DNA from: Sisyra terminalis
Taxonomy: Eukaryota; Arthropoda; Insecta; Neuroptera; Sisyridae
Assembly (NCBI GenBank): GCA_958496175.1
Contig: OY292277.1
Location: forward strand, 54,385,050-54,449,049
DNA length: 64,000 nucleotides
Direction: 5' to 3'
The translations under genes and the position numbers were made by a program. Below, piece by piece: positions 28,997-47,300 of this stretch (position 1 is its first letter; every line of letters begins with the position of its first letter). The notes beneath the pieces were generated by a model. It made no database searches. It had not been told where the DNA came from and was given only the letters and a program-made list of their open reading frames with translations.

Positions 28997-29755
28997 TTGT
29001 TTTGGGAAAAATTTGCACAGCATGTACAGATGGACTTATACTTTCGATTGGCATCCTTAAAAAAAAATTTTTTTATTTGACCATTTTCGTGAAAAATCAA
29101 CGATGGTTAACCCACGGTTTTTTTTGGCCAAAAATCTTTTTGTTGCGAAATCGAAAAAGATTGTTATATTATCGTTCTATACATTGTTACGAACCCGAAA
29201 CTGCCTTTGGTTCGAAAATCAACCCTTATATAACAATGGTACATGCATTCGCTGAAGAAGCCACGTTCGTCTCTCCCTCTTAGTGGGAAGTGTTCATCCC
29301 TTAAACTGCATTTTCATCCCTTAAACGTGCTTTGTTTTGGGAAAATTTTGCACAGCATGTACAGATGGACTTATACTTTCGATTGGCATCCTTAAAAAAA
29401 AATTTTTTTATTTGACCATTTTCGTGAAAAATCAACGATGGTTAACCCACGGTTTTTTTTGGCCAAAAATCTTTTTGTTGCGAAATCGAAAAAGATTGTT
29501 ATATTATCGTTCTATACATTGTTACGAACCCGAAACTGCCTTTGGTTCGAAAATCAACCCTTATATAACAATGGTACATGCATTCGCTGAAGAAGCCACG
29601 TTCGTCTCTCCCTCTTAGTGGGAAGTGTTCATCCCTTAAACTGCATTTTCATCCCTTAATCGTGCTTTGTTTTGGGAAAAATTTGCACAGCATGTACAGA
29701 TGGACTTATACTTTCGATTGGCATCCTTAAAAAAAATTTTTTTTTAATTTGACGA

Positions 29756-30416
29756 CATATCAATTGAAATCGATTAATAATCATTTACTAAATAAATCTT
29801 TTTCGACACTTGTGGATCTTTTCTAATTGTATTTTTAAGAAATGTAATTTACATCTGATATCTGTCAAAATTGGTGTTAGTGGGCTTTAGATGCAACCCG
29901 GTGAGCATAAAAAACAAAATTTGTCGTTTTGCCTATTTTGACCATGTTAATTTCACGCTCTAAAAATTTGCTCCAATTAGCTAAAAGTCATATGACATTA
30001 AGATCGCGGCAATTTAGTGAAAATGACGTCACGGAATTTTGATGCGGCGATCTCGTCGTCATCTGACGGAAAAATGCTGAACTGTTATGAAGACCCACCC
30101 ACTTACCCGTTAAGTAGGCGGGTCTTAGAAAAAATGCCGTGACGTCATTTTGCCCAAATTGCCGCGGTCCTAATGTCATATCTTTTTTAGCCAATTGGAG
30201 CAATTTTTTATAGCGTGTAATTCAATATGGTTAAAATAGGCAAATCGACGAATTTGGGTTTTTCAAGCTGACCTGGTTGCATATAAAACCAATTTTGACA
30301 GATGTCAGATGTAAATTAAATTGCATCAAAATACAATTAGAAATGATCCACAAGTGTCGAAAAAGATTTATTTAGTAAGTACTATGATTGATTATTAATC
30401 GATTTCAATTGATATG
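29756..30416. mobile_element. Foldback element at the right end of the satellite array
   Basis: Two inverted arms of about 280 bp (29756-30034 and 30136-30416) begin CATATCAATTGAAATCG and read inward as near-perfect reverse complements, around a central segment of about 100 bp. The element starts two or three bases after the last satellite base and satellite does not resume after it. I see no clear target-site duplication and no transposase gene, so this is a non-autonomous foldback element or a rearranged inverted repeat. Confidence 0.85.
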
Positions 30417-32029
30417 AGTTAATAAACAGAGATTTTTTTAACCTAAACTGACTCATATTACAGGTTTCTGAAGACGCTAATTTTTCAAAAAAAAATGTTT
30501 TATCGCCTTTAAATATTTAGATTTATTTGGAGATACTTATAAATCGTCGATCAATCATTTCAAAATGTCAAAAGCTATCGTTGATCGATTCAATACATGG
30601 TTCTAAATTTCGGAAACGAGGGTTCATGTTATTAATTGACAATGTAAGCCAAAGTAAGTAAAAAGGGTTAAAAAACCTTTATTAAAGGGGAAAAAAAATC
30701 CTTAAATTGTTTGCAAATAGAATTCGGAACCTTCGGTTTTAGTATAGCCGTCCAATAAATCGTTACGAAAAGTGGCAGAAAGCAGCATATTTTCCGATGA
30801 AAACAGAATAATACTATGAATTAAAACGATTTTTTGATGAAATTTAATTTAAATATTGTTTAAGCCCATGCCTCAAAGGTAGTTGCAAACTTTTTCAAAT
30901 CGGAAACAAAAAATTATAATAATCGCTAATTTTCGAAAAGTCGCTGTTTAATCGCATTTACGTAACAAGATTTGGCTTTAATGCATTAGATATTAACTGA
31001 AATCTTATTAAAATTGATTGTATTGATTTCAAATATTTAAAATTGGTCGTGGTTTTCAAATCTTATCAACATTGTCTCTTCAAGTTCTTACAGGACTTTA
31101 TTTTCAGCTTTTAATAGAATAATTCAAACCCAATCACATGAATTTATCATCGTTAAAGTACGATCAATAACCAACTTAAAAATCGCTGTTAAAATTTGAA
31201 AATATCAATTCTTACTTTTATTTTTTCTAAACTTTAAATGTACCCAAAGGTGAGCAAAAAAGAAAAACAGTGCTATAATTGTCTAAAGGTAAATTTCTCT
31301 CTAAAAAACTCAATGACAAGGACTATTGTTATTCCAGGATACTATAAACATTAAAAATTAAAAATAAATTGTAAAATATAAAAAAAAAATACGGCAATTA
31401 CGAGGTTCGAACCCAAAAACTCTCGCTTTTGATTCCGTCACCATATTTACCCGGCTACAACTACATGTGTCTACATCAAATAAAAACTTATATATAAATA
31501 TTTTTTTTATTAAAAAATTCAATTTTCTTTCGCGATCGAATTAATTGGAATTTTCAAAAAAATAAACCATAGCTGCTCCATGGTACATCCGGAAAATGTG
31601 TTGATATACATCAGTAACATTTTGATGTTTTTCTCTATTTTTTTCGATATTTACAATTCTAAGAAACGGTAATGCATTGTTGGTCGTAGGTAGGGACAAA
31701 TACTCCTCTTCTTTAAAGCAAATCAAAATCAACTATCGACTTTAAGAATTTAATTCTTAAGAACGAAAAAAAAAGTTATTTTTCTCGTAAATTCCAATCA
31801 GATATTCAAGTCTTTTGTTGTTATTGTACTATATTTGTACAATAACATAAGAAATGATATGAGAAATATCGTGAACAATCATTAAGCTTAGTAGGCAACC
31901 CGCTAACACCAATGTATAATCAAAATAAAAGGTTGCATATATGTAACATTTAATAATATATCTCGGGAAATTGTAGACCTGTCTTATGGTTTAATTTGTT
32001 ATTTGTAAGCGTAACTAAAAAAAAATATT
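30417..32029. other. Gene-free AT-rich spacer
   Basis: Between the foldback element and the displaced satellite monomer I see only AT-rich sequence with short random frames and homopolymer runs. The one item of note is the tRNA-like sequence at 31393-31464. No coding exon or conserved protein motif is visible. Confidence 0.6.
31393..31464 (-). repeat. tRNA-like sequence (SINE head or tRNA pseudogene)
   Basis: Read on the minus strand, the block contains an A-box-like TAGCCGGGTA (31457-31448) and a perfect B box GGTTCGAACCT (31413-31403). The spacing is 44 bp, as in a real tRNA. It is followed by a T-rich run that could end RNA polymerase III transcription. The predicted acceptor stem pairs poorly and the T stem has wobble and mismatched pairs, so it is unlikely to be a working tRNA. 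A tRNA-derived SINE fragment or a decayed tRNA is the best reading. Confidence 0.5.
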
Positions 32030-32408
32030 AAAGTATAAGTTCATCTGTACATGTTGTGCAAATTTTTCCCAAAACAAACCATGTTTAAGGGATGAACACG
32101 TCCCACTAAGAGGCAGAGACGAACGTGGCTTCTTCAGCGAATGCATGTACCATTGTTATATAAGGGTTGATTTTCGAACCAAAGGCAGTTTCGGGTTCGT
32201 AACAATGTATAGAACGATAATATAACAATCTTTTTCGATTTCGCAACAAAAATATTTTTGGCCAAAAAAAACCGTGGGTTAACCATCGTTGATTTTTCAC
32301 AAAATCAAAAGTAAAAAAAAAATTTTAAGAATGCCAATGGAAAGTATACGTTTTTCTGTGCTTTCTGTGTAAATGTTTCCGAAAACTAACCACGTTTAAT
32401 GGATGAAA
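32030..32408 (-). repeat. Displaced satellite monomer in inverted orientation
   Basis: On the minus strand this matches the 335-bp satellite for about 1.1 monomers. The stretch 32030-32335 is close to the array consensus, while 32336-32408 is a much more diverged piece of the neighbouring monomer. It is the only satellite copy seen outside the main array. It lies 2.3 kb from the array end and about 360 bp downstream of the SMC3 stop codon. A CATG in place of CGTG in the TTTAAGGGATGA neighbourhood is also found upstream of array monomers 27662 and 28332. Confidence 0.9.
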
Positions 32409-32770
32409 TCGACTATCAAAGTGCCAGAAGAAATCATCAATCTAAACTTGAATCGCATGTAACATTAAATGGTTTTGAAATTTTGTCCAATAATCCTAAC
32501 TAATTGACTTTTCTGCAAATTTATCAGTGTAGGAGTACTTTTCTCAATAGTTTATTTGATACTATAAAAAATTACATGAATCTTTCTATTATTAATCAAC
32601 GTAGAAAACCGCATTAAGTAATTTAATACATAAATTTATATTTACTTACGTTCAAAATATTGTTATTGTTTTTTTTTTCATTTAAATATAAATTATATGA
32701 TAACTTAAAACAATTTTTCGAAAATGAAATCTTAAAAATTAAAACTTAGTTTAAACAAATAAGTATAATT

Positions 32771-38560
<5,790 letters not shown>

Positions 38561-38983
38561 TGATGTGGGAAATTCAAATAACAACAAATTTATATTATGA
38601 TTATTTTGCTTTTCTTAATAATTAATAGAAAAGTGAATTAATTGAGAAATTAATTTGTTATTATGTTTCTATCGATTATATCAATGCATTTGGCAATGAA
38701 TCAGACATCATTTTTAGTTTTTAGATTAACAAATGCTGATTTTGGAAAACATTTATTTATTTCACTAATGTCAAAGTTTTTAAATCAGTTTTAATGGTTT
38801 TAATCAAACTTGATTAAATTTGTCAAACCATGAAGATGTAATCTTTCTTGTCGGTTGACATTAGATTATTGCTTTTTAGGAGATGTTAAAAATTTGTCTG
38901 ATATTCCATAGCAAAATTCAAATTTTTTTAATGACTAAAGTTTTCAGATCTACGTCGGTATTTTCTTATATATTGTTTATAAG
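38561..38983. other. AT-rich intergenic DNA
   Basis: This stretch lies between the SMC3 promoter and the next foldback element. I see no coding frame, repeat or strong motif in it. Confidence 0.6.
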
Positions 38984-39044
38984 ATAATAATTAAATTGTG
39001 GGCAATAAGGACGAAGCTTCTTGTGGAATCTTATTTATTTTATC

Positions 39045-39082
39045 GCCAACGTTTCATCAGTCATTCCTGACTTCTTCAGGGC
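39045..39082 (-). ncRNA. Hammerhead-ribozyme-like motif, family c, left arm
   Basis: On the minus strand the order is stem I GCC, core CTGAAGA, an extra A, stem II GTCAG/CTGAT (loop GAATGA), GAA, a one-pair stem III A-CG-T, T at the cleavage position, and stem I partner GGC. Core letters match the CUGANGA and GAAA consensus. The extra A before stem II is unusual, and activity is unproven. Confidence 0.4.
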
Positions 39083-39531
39083 TCTGATCTTATTCCTGTT
39101 ATCATCAATAATCTTCATACTCTCTCCATGTACATCAGCATTCTGAATACAGAACTCAATATCCTTGATGATCGTTGGGATTGCTGTAACCCTCTTCCCT
39201 ACAGGAATCCCAAACTTTGGTTCCAATCTCAATGTTTTGACGACTTCTCCCGGCAGTACGATGTCCGTAAAATTGTAAAGAAATTTGTCTTAATCAACGT
39301 CCGCTACCATGAATTTCCAATTAAACCTTTTAATTTCTTTATGTTTGAGGCTTTGATCTCAAGGAAGAAGTCATGAAAACATTGAGATTGGAACCAAAGT
39401 TTGGGACTCCTGTAGGGAAGAGGGTTACAGCAATCCCAACGCTCATCAAGGATATTGAGTTCTGTATTCAGAATGCTGATGTACAAGGAGAGAGTATGAA
39501 GATTATTGATGATAACAGGAATAAGATCAGA

Positions 39532-39569
39532 GCCCTGAAGAAATCAGGAATGACTGACGAAACGTTGAC
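39532..39569 (+). ncRNA. Hammerhead-ribozyme-like motif, family c, right arm
   Basis: This is the inverted partner of the motif at 39045-39082, with the core letters kept (CTGAAGA and GAAAC). Stem II is ATCAG/CTGAC, with one mismatch at its base, and stem I is GCC/GAC with one mismatch. It looks slightly more decayed than the left-arm copy. Confidence 0.35.
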
Positions 39570-39630
39570 GATAAAAAAATAATATTCCACAAGAAGCTTC
39601 GTCCTTATTGCCCACAATTTAATTATTATA

Positions 39631-41305
39631 TTTAAAAATACAAGGACTTAAACAATATGGATTATTTATATATATTTTAGGGAACTCATGATTCAACGTA
39701 TAATTCTTTATCTTTTGTAAATATTAATTTATTGTTTTGCCAAATAATTCTGATGTCCAGGTCTGGACTGCTGGTATTCGACATTAAACTGAAATCACTA
39801 AGATGGCCAAATACTACTTACCTAGTTTTCCTAAATATTTCGTAATAAAAAAAAAGTCGATAATAATTTTCACTGTTTTTATTTGATTTTTTTTCTTTGT
39901 ACCACTGAACAGAATCAAAATGAAATCAATATTTCAATGCTTTGATTATTGATTTTTTTTCTGTACGATGTGATGTTCTTACAAGTGATACATGAAAATA
40001 CATACTAGTACGAAGACTAGACATTACAACCTTCAATAAATCTTATCATAATAACAATATCTTTCAGTTAAAGAACAACTAAATAGGTCGTTTTCAAAGA
40101 TAGATTCAACACTTCCAACACTCGTCCCACCGGCCAAATGACATTTAAGTTCGTCTTTTGCTGTTTTTCAATGCAATTCAGGTGAAACTACAAATCAAGA
40201 ATTTCAATTTTGCGTCGAGAATTTTAGTGCAAATTTCAATATTTTTATAAAACAAAAATATTCGAGCTCCAAATTCAAGGCTCTGTATTTGAGGGATGTG
40301 GAGGGTGGGGCTTGCCAAAGCCGTTACATATAAGCCCAAGTTTTTCATTTCGTACGAATCATTTCTGGCGCACACGAATTTTATCTACAAATATTTACAT
40401 TTTTCGACACAAATTTTTTTTTTTTTTTTTTTTGTTGATTTTTCAATGCCAAACATTTCAGTTTGAATAATGCTTTTTAGTCACAAGTTTTCCAAAAATT
40501 TTATTACGCAACAGTGTGAATGGTAGCCACATTTACAAAAAAATAATTTTCTTCCGAATGTTCTCTCATAATAAAAACGGTGCGGTGCCTTTTACTTATA
40601 AATATCACATTCTTTGATTCATACATTTGAAGAAAAATATTTCATTGAAAATTGGGCTTTCGAAATATATTTTCCATTGACAAAAAAGAAATATCTCTCT
40701 CATACAAATAACAAACTAAAAATCAAATTAATGTTCGTTACGTTTTTTTTTTAACAAAAAAAAAAAACTGAGTAAATTTATCATTAACTTCTTCAATGAA
40801 TCATAAATTAATCATTAAATCTATCTTATAAATTTTAAACAGTTCAAAATAAAGTCATATCTCTCTTTTTGAATGTTATTTTTTTTCTTCTCTTTACACC
40901 TATAATAAATTATTTAGCTGTATTTCACCTCCAGTACAATTAAATAAAAAAAATTACTCGAATATTCATATTCGTAGGAACCAGGTGCTCTATTTCAAAC
41001 ACCCCACGTCAACACTTCACATTTGACTTTCCGGTTTAGCTCTGTCACTCTCTGCACACATTCGCTTGATACATGAACCGCACACAAATCCGCTTCATTT
41101 CAATATTGTCAAAAATCAAGCGCGTCCACGTATCAAACGCAACGTTTTGAGCAGTGATTATTTCTCAAATAGCGAGAAATAAAACAGAAACACCTAAAAT
41201 AATCTTGATCTTATTGAAGTACAAATAAAATAACAAAAAAAAAAATAATAATAAACTGAAATAAGTATCATCACAAAAGTGTGTAATTAGATAACAACAA
41301 AAAAC
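39631..41305 (-). other. 4E-T 3' untranslated region and downstream flank
   Basis: No coding frame is visible. The part nearest the 4E-T stop (about 40980-41300) has more complex composition and is probably 3' untranslated sequence. TTTATT at about 40500, AATAAA on the gene strand, is one possible poly(A) signal. The remainder is AT-rich with several homopolymer runs, including 18 or so T near 40415. Confidence 0.5.
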
Positions 41306-44300
41306 TTAATTATGAACGGCGGCGGCCGCTTGTTGAATCCGTTCCAAATCTTCGAGACTGCGTGCATTTTGCGCGACGTTCACTGACGGCATGTCCGGCA
41401 GTTTTCCAGCCCGCGCTTTCGCCAGCAATTCGGGTGAGAACCAACGCGCCAGCTGATTGCTCGTGGGCGATAAATCGCCAGGAATATTATCAGTGAGCGG
41501 TGATCCACGATTAAACTGCATATTATTATTACGACCAGTAATTGGAATTCCTCGATTTTCTACAAAAAATAAAAACATAACAAAACTAAACTGCAACCAA
41601 ATATCCAATCACTTACCATATCCTTGACCTTGCATCTGAAACAGTTGCCGAAGCGTTGGATTTACATTATTGCGTTGCATTTGCGACATTTGTAATTGTA
41701 ATTGTTGCGGTCGGGTAGCATTATTCGGTATGTTTGAACTAGACTGAGATCGATGTGGCATTCCACCGGCCAAAAAGTTGCCAACCATATTGGTGGGTGC
41801 GGCGCCACCTCCTGCACCACCCGGCCCCATCATCGCTGGATTTTGGATTTTGGACCGTTGTTCCTGTTGTAGTTGTGCGAACATTGAATTCAGGGCTCCG
41901 CTAATACTTGTCGGTTGTTGTTGCTGCTGCTGCTGCTGTTGTTGCTGCTGGATATGTTGAATGTTGCGCATGTTGAAGTCAAGACCTCCGCCCGTAGCGT
42001 ACGTCGGATAGTTATTACCCTTTAAAATCGGACGGCCTAGCGGAAAAAAAAAACAATACATTTTTAATGTAACATACTCACTTTTGAACAAAAATATTTT
42101 AATTATATTAATATTAAATATAGGCGACGAACGTCACTAGAGCTTATCATAGTATTATGGAACAATAGTGCAATAAGAAAACTGATAACATAAACCCTTA
42201 ACAGGATGTATTTTAGACTGATTCAAAAAAATGATGATTTTTTTTCTTAATTATATCGAAAATATTGTTGGGAATGACAACAACAAAAAAACCTGTGAAA
42301 GTTTAAGCTCTTAATATTAGTATTCGATTTTACATTTAAATAACATGGGAACAATATTCTCTTGCACTTTGGAATTTTATAGTTCACGTTGGTGACAATA
42401 TTTCGGAACGACCAAGCTATATTCTTGTAGAAAACTGAACGATCTACAAAAAAAAAATCTTTTACAAGTTTCTGATATATTTATTCCTTCAAAAGTTATT
42501 CGAGGTCAAAATTGAACTAAAGAGAAATTTTAATATTTTTTCAATTTTTTGACGCAACCATCAATTTTATGGGAAAATTTTATAGGACATTTTTTGTAGA
42601 GCACTTTTTTTTCTATAACTTATCCCTATAAAAATTTTTAATATTTTTCACAAGTCCAAAGTTATTTAATTAAAATAAAAAAAAAAATTTTTATGTTTAA
42701 AATATAATAATTCAGGAAATTTTCAGTTTAATGCAAATAACTTTGGACCTGTGAAAAATATCAAAAACTTTTATAGAGATAAGTTATAGGAAAAAAAGTG
42801 CTCTACAAAAAATATCCAAAAAAATTTTCTCCTAAAATTGATCGTTGCATCAAAAAATTGAAAACGACTTAAACGAATTAAAACTTTTTGTATGCCAGGG
42901 GAATTACATTGAACGGCTGTGGATAGGCAACCATTGCTACGTTTGTGTAACACGGAGTGTCATTACAAACGCAATGTGGTTTTGAAATACGGTTAACAAA
43001 TTATGTAATAATACCTCAAATCAAAATAAAACTTTTTAGAAAGAAATTAACATTTTTTACGACTGTTTCCATTTGAATATTTGAAGAATGTTCGTTTCAA
43101 AATAATATATAATAATCCATAAAGTTCTAGCTAATACCTGCGACTTCGATAGTATACCATACTTTTGTTTACGGATTTTTCAAATACTATATTTACATAT
43201 AATATAACTAGCTGAACTCGACAGACATTGTCCAGCCAGCCTATGGTTATGAATGGTTGTAAAAATATCTTTTAAATTACTTAAATCACCCCCCTTATCA
43301 ACTCGCAGCATCCCTCGCTGTATCAATTATAAATTACCTTCAAGATATACATTTATTATTGCTACTTTTATTATTAATAATTAAACGTAAATAGGCAACC
43401 ATTTCTTCTGAAAAAAAAAATAGTTAAACTTGATTACAAAGTTTCTATCATAAGTAAAGCTGTCTTCAGATTGGAACCATAAATAAAACCAGAAAAATTG
43501 GTACAACTATTTAAATTGGACTTGTTTGTGACCTTTATACTTATTGTTGGCGAAACACGCCGAAGATGTACCAGAAATCAAAATATTATCAAAATCAATA
43601 AACCTGTTATTGAATCATACGAAAGAATTGCAGGTAGGCAGAAATTTACGTTCGAATTATCGACCTTTGGATCATAATGATCAATAATGTGACCCAAACC
43701 GGCTGCATTCCGATCTGGTGTGAAATTGCAAACAATTCTCTACCTGGTCTCAACGGGTGGTATGAAATTAACATAATAACAGCTGGAAGGCTAAAATGTG
43801 AGAAAAAGATAAGATTACAGGTGTCACTAATGCATTCGGAAACAGGTGTTAATTGATTTATAATTGGCAACAAATAAGAAATACCTGAAACTGGTTCCAA
43901 ATTCCTGATTTACATATTTTTACCTGCTATTCTCTCGGCCGCATTTTGGACTTTAAGCTTTTACTGTGTTATTTCATATCAGCAGTTGAAAGTATGATAA
44001 TTTGCATTCCATAAATTTATATTTTCTTTACACGTTTAAATTTAAACCTTTATAAGTGGTTAAGATAAAACCAGTTCGTAAATGCAGTTTTAAGTTAATA
44101 ATTATTCAATTATCAAAGCGAACATATCAACAAAATGAAGGATATAACTTTTATATAAGCATATAAATTTAATAATATTTTTAATAAATACGAAGACAAT
44201 TCAGATTGTTTAAGATCGGTTTTTTTTTATTTAAAAACTTTTAATATTGTAACAGAATGGAACCAAGTCTGTCTCTCTCTTTGTGCCATGCCGGTACGCA

Positions 44301-47300
44301 ATTGGCTGAGTGACTTCTTTCTCTCTCCCACCAATGCGAATGCACATATAGATTGTTCTAGAAACATCTAGTAAGCGATGGAACATTCACGAACATTGGA
44401 GTACATTCCAATATGTTGGGTTGCGGGTATATAAGGCGCTCAGTTCAAGACAGTTGACAGTTCTGTATCGAAGTTCTTTTTGAATTTCCGTTACAACAAA
44501 GCGATCTTTATTGTGATTTCGATTTAAAAGTGATTATTGTCATTTAAGTGATTGTTTTGACAAGTGTAATTGTGTAATTAAAAAAGTGATTGTTAAGTGT
44601 GAAAGTGATTATTTATTTCCAAAAGAAATTAAAAGAACGAATAAACGCCATCTCAATACAGTTTTGAGACATCACGTTACAATATTAAAATTAGCTACGT
44701 TTCGTTAAAAAACGTAACTTCATCAGGCTTCTTAAATCACAAAAAAATTTAATACTTGCAATAAAACTATTGAATTTAAATTGAAAATATTATATTTTTT
44801 GTGATCCAAGAAGCCTGATGAAGTTACGATACGTAACGAAACGTAGCTAATTTGAATATTAAAAAATATTAAATAAAAAAACCCATCTTAAACAACTTGA
44901 ATTGTCTTCTTATTTAATAATAAAAGCTGAGATCTGAATTTATCATCTAATATTTTTAATGTAAATTATTAATAATGTTCTTAGGAACTTAATTTCAAAT
45001 GATAAGACGTTATTTTTCAAATTATCTCAACGTTTCGTTGGTATTTATTTCCAACTTCTTCAGAAAAACTAAAACATAATAACAATGCATGTTGTTCAAA
45101 GCCAAATTACACAAATAAATTAATTTTCGCTGTTCAGTATAAAGCTAAGATAAAGATACATAAATATTAAATACATTCATAAATACATAAGATACATTCA
45201 GTACAAAAATATGTATTTTATGTATTTATGTATTTTTATCTTAGCTTTATACTGAGCAGCGAAAATTAATTTGTGTAATTTGGCTTTGAACAACATGCAT
45301 TGTTATTATGTTTTAGTTTTTCTGAAGAAGTTGGAAATAAATACCAACGAACCGTTGAGATAATTTGAAAAATAACATCTTATTATTTGAAACCAAGTTC
45401 CCAACAACATTATTAATTATTTACCACACATATGGATGAGAACAACCAGGATTTTTAATGTATTTAGAAACCAACCAAAATTCAAATTTCATTTCATGGT
45501 TTCCTTAAATTCTTTGGTGTATGGTAATAATACTAAATACATTTAAAAACTAAAGCATTTTGCAAATTGCCTACGTTACAATTGATATGCACTTGATTAT
45601 GTTATATGCAACTATTTTTATTAAAATATCAGAGGATCCGGTAAACTTTGTACCACCTAAAATTGAATTGCGAAAATTAATTGATATCGGTGCGAAATTT
45701 CCCTGAATCATTATATTTTTAACATATTTTTTTTTTATATTTTACTTAAATAACTTAGGACCTGTGAAAAATATCAAAAACTTTTATAGAGATAAGTTAT
45801 AGAAAAAAAAGTGCTCGACAAAAAATGTCCTATGAAATTTTCTCATAAAATTGATGGTTACGTCAAAAAATTGAAAAAATATTAAAATTTCTCTTTAGTT
45901 CAACTTTGACCTCGAATAACTTTTGATGGAATAAATATATCAAAAACTTGTACGAGACCTTTTTTGTAGATCGTTTAATTTTCTACAAGAATATACCTTG
46001 GTCATTCCGAAATATTGTCACCAACGTGAGCTATAAAATTCCAAAGTGCAAGAGAATATTGTTGCCATGTTATTTAAATGGAAAATCGAAATTTGCGATA
46101 CGGCACCTCTTAATATTAATATTAAGGGGGGAAGTTGGTCTAGAATTTTGAAGAAACCGAATTTTTTTTTTTTGTCTTAAAAGGTACTTTAGGGTATTAA
46201 AAATAACATACCAAAAGATGGATGCCGGCAAAAATGTCTAAATGCCCAAACTTTGATTTTATAGTACTTAAAACTTTAAACGCGTTTTTCTCGAAATCAC
46301 TTTTTTTTTGAACTGGCCAAAGACATAACTCGAGCAAATCTTCACCGATCGATACGAAATTTTCACAGTACATTCGAAATACCTTTCTCCGGAGACGTAC
46401 GTAAATTTTTTTTTTATATTGCATAGTTTTTTTTTCATCAAAAATTTTGTCGTTTTTATATGTTTTGTTCAAACGTGCACCATTTCGCGAAAAAACAAAA
46501 TATCGAAAAAATCCTACGTACGTCTCTTGCTGTTGTTATATGGAAACTAAAAACTTTCAGGATTTTGTTCTAGGCCCAAAATTAAGGCGGTTACATCTTC
46601 GGCCATGGACTCGTCTAAAAAATGAGGCGCCTCCGAAGAAATATGCTGGACAGCCACCATTTTGAATTTAATTGACACGAAAAAATTTGTATTTGTATGT
46701 TAAGACCTAAATTATGAAACCTTTTTCACAGATTTTCGATTGATCTTTTTGTTGAGTCACAAAAAAATTAATAAATTATGCCCATTTTTACACGCTCTAG
46801 ACCAACTTCCCCCCTTAAGAGATTAAACTTTCACAGGATTTTTTTTTTGTCATTCCCAACAATATTTTTGATATAATTAAGAAAAATTCAACATTTTTTT
46901 TGAATCAGTCTAACATAAATACAATTCATTTTCAAGCTTCAATAGTGTTGTTTACGTACAACTCTCTCTCTCAATCGTTAGCTTTACGATTACGGCAGAA
47001 TGTCCAAAAGTAGTAGACAGCAGAAATGTTATGTATAGAGGATGAAGTTTCAAATAAAAAAAATCCTCGGCGATTTTTAGTTAATTAGTTATTACTTAAA
47101 TTAAGTAGCCAATTGCAAATGCGTTCAAGTTCTAAAAATAAGGTAAAATAGTAAAGGTGATGTTGAAGTGGCAGAGGTATGGATTCGTTCGTATCATATC
47201 TCTGGAGGGCAACAATTTTTTGAAGCGAAAATTAAACAAACTTAATCACAAATCGCGTCCCATTTCGGCTATCTACTACTACCGAAACATGCTCTATATT

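Larger units (their letters stand above)
1..29753 (+). repeat. 335-bp tandem satellite array, about 89 monomers
   Basis: A monomer of 335 bp repeats head to tail with almost no interruption; recognisable blocks recur every 335 bp (for example at 190, 1531, 1866, 2870 and so on to 29337). A few monomers are 334 or 336 bp, such as the one at 10240, which lost an A. Each monomer holds an A-tract/T-tract block (usually 16 bp in total), a TTATATAAC segment, and two near-copies of TTCATCCCTTAAAC. The array starts mid-monomer at the left edge, so it extends beyond the window. It ends at about 29753 just after the A/T tract of the last monomer. The size and homogeneity suggest pericentromeric or other heterochromatic satellite, which is inference. 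Every monomer keeps a roughly 93-codon open frame, but this begins at TTG rather than ATG and I do not regard it as a gene. Confidence 0.98.
38984..39630. mobile_element. Foldback element with coding-like arms, possibly Penelope-derived
   Basis: Inverted arms of about 260 bp flank a centre of about 125 bp; the outer ends read ATAATAATTAAATTGTG and its complement. Each arm, read outward from the centre, is open for about 65 codons with coding-like composition and conservative differences between arms (39232-39035 minus, 39373-39582 plus). The shared peptide contains EPKFGIPVGKRVTAIP and IKDIEFCIQNADV. This recalls the segment before the reverse transcriptase of Penelope-like elements (LGPKFxIP, then a conserved ENI-like helix); that match is from memory and uncertain. 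Both arms end in a hammerhead-like motif, listed separately. Confidence 0.75.
44180..44918. mobile_element. Foldback family with hammerhead-like arms, split by a solo LTR
   Basis: The outer ends read GAAGACAATTCAGATTGTTT on the left and its near complement AAACAACTTGAATTGTCTTC on the right. The arms include TTAGCTACGTTTCG and CGAAACGTAGCTAA. The left arm is interrupted by the LTR at 44248-44681; without it the element would be about 300 bp. A half copy, right arm only, is at about 59736-59890. Confidence 0.85.
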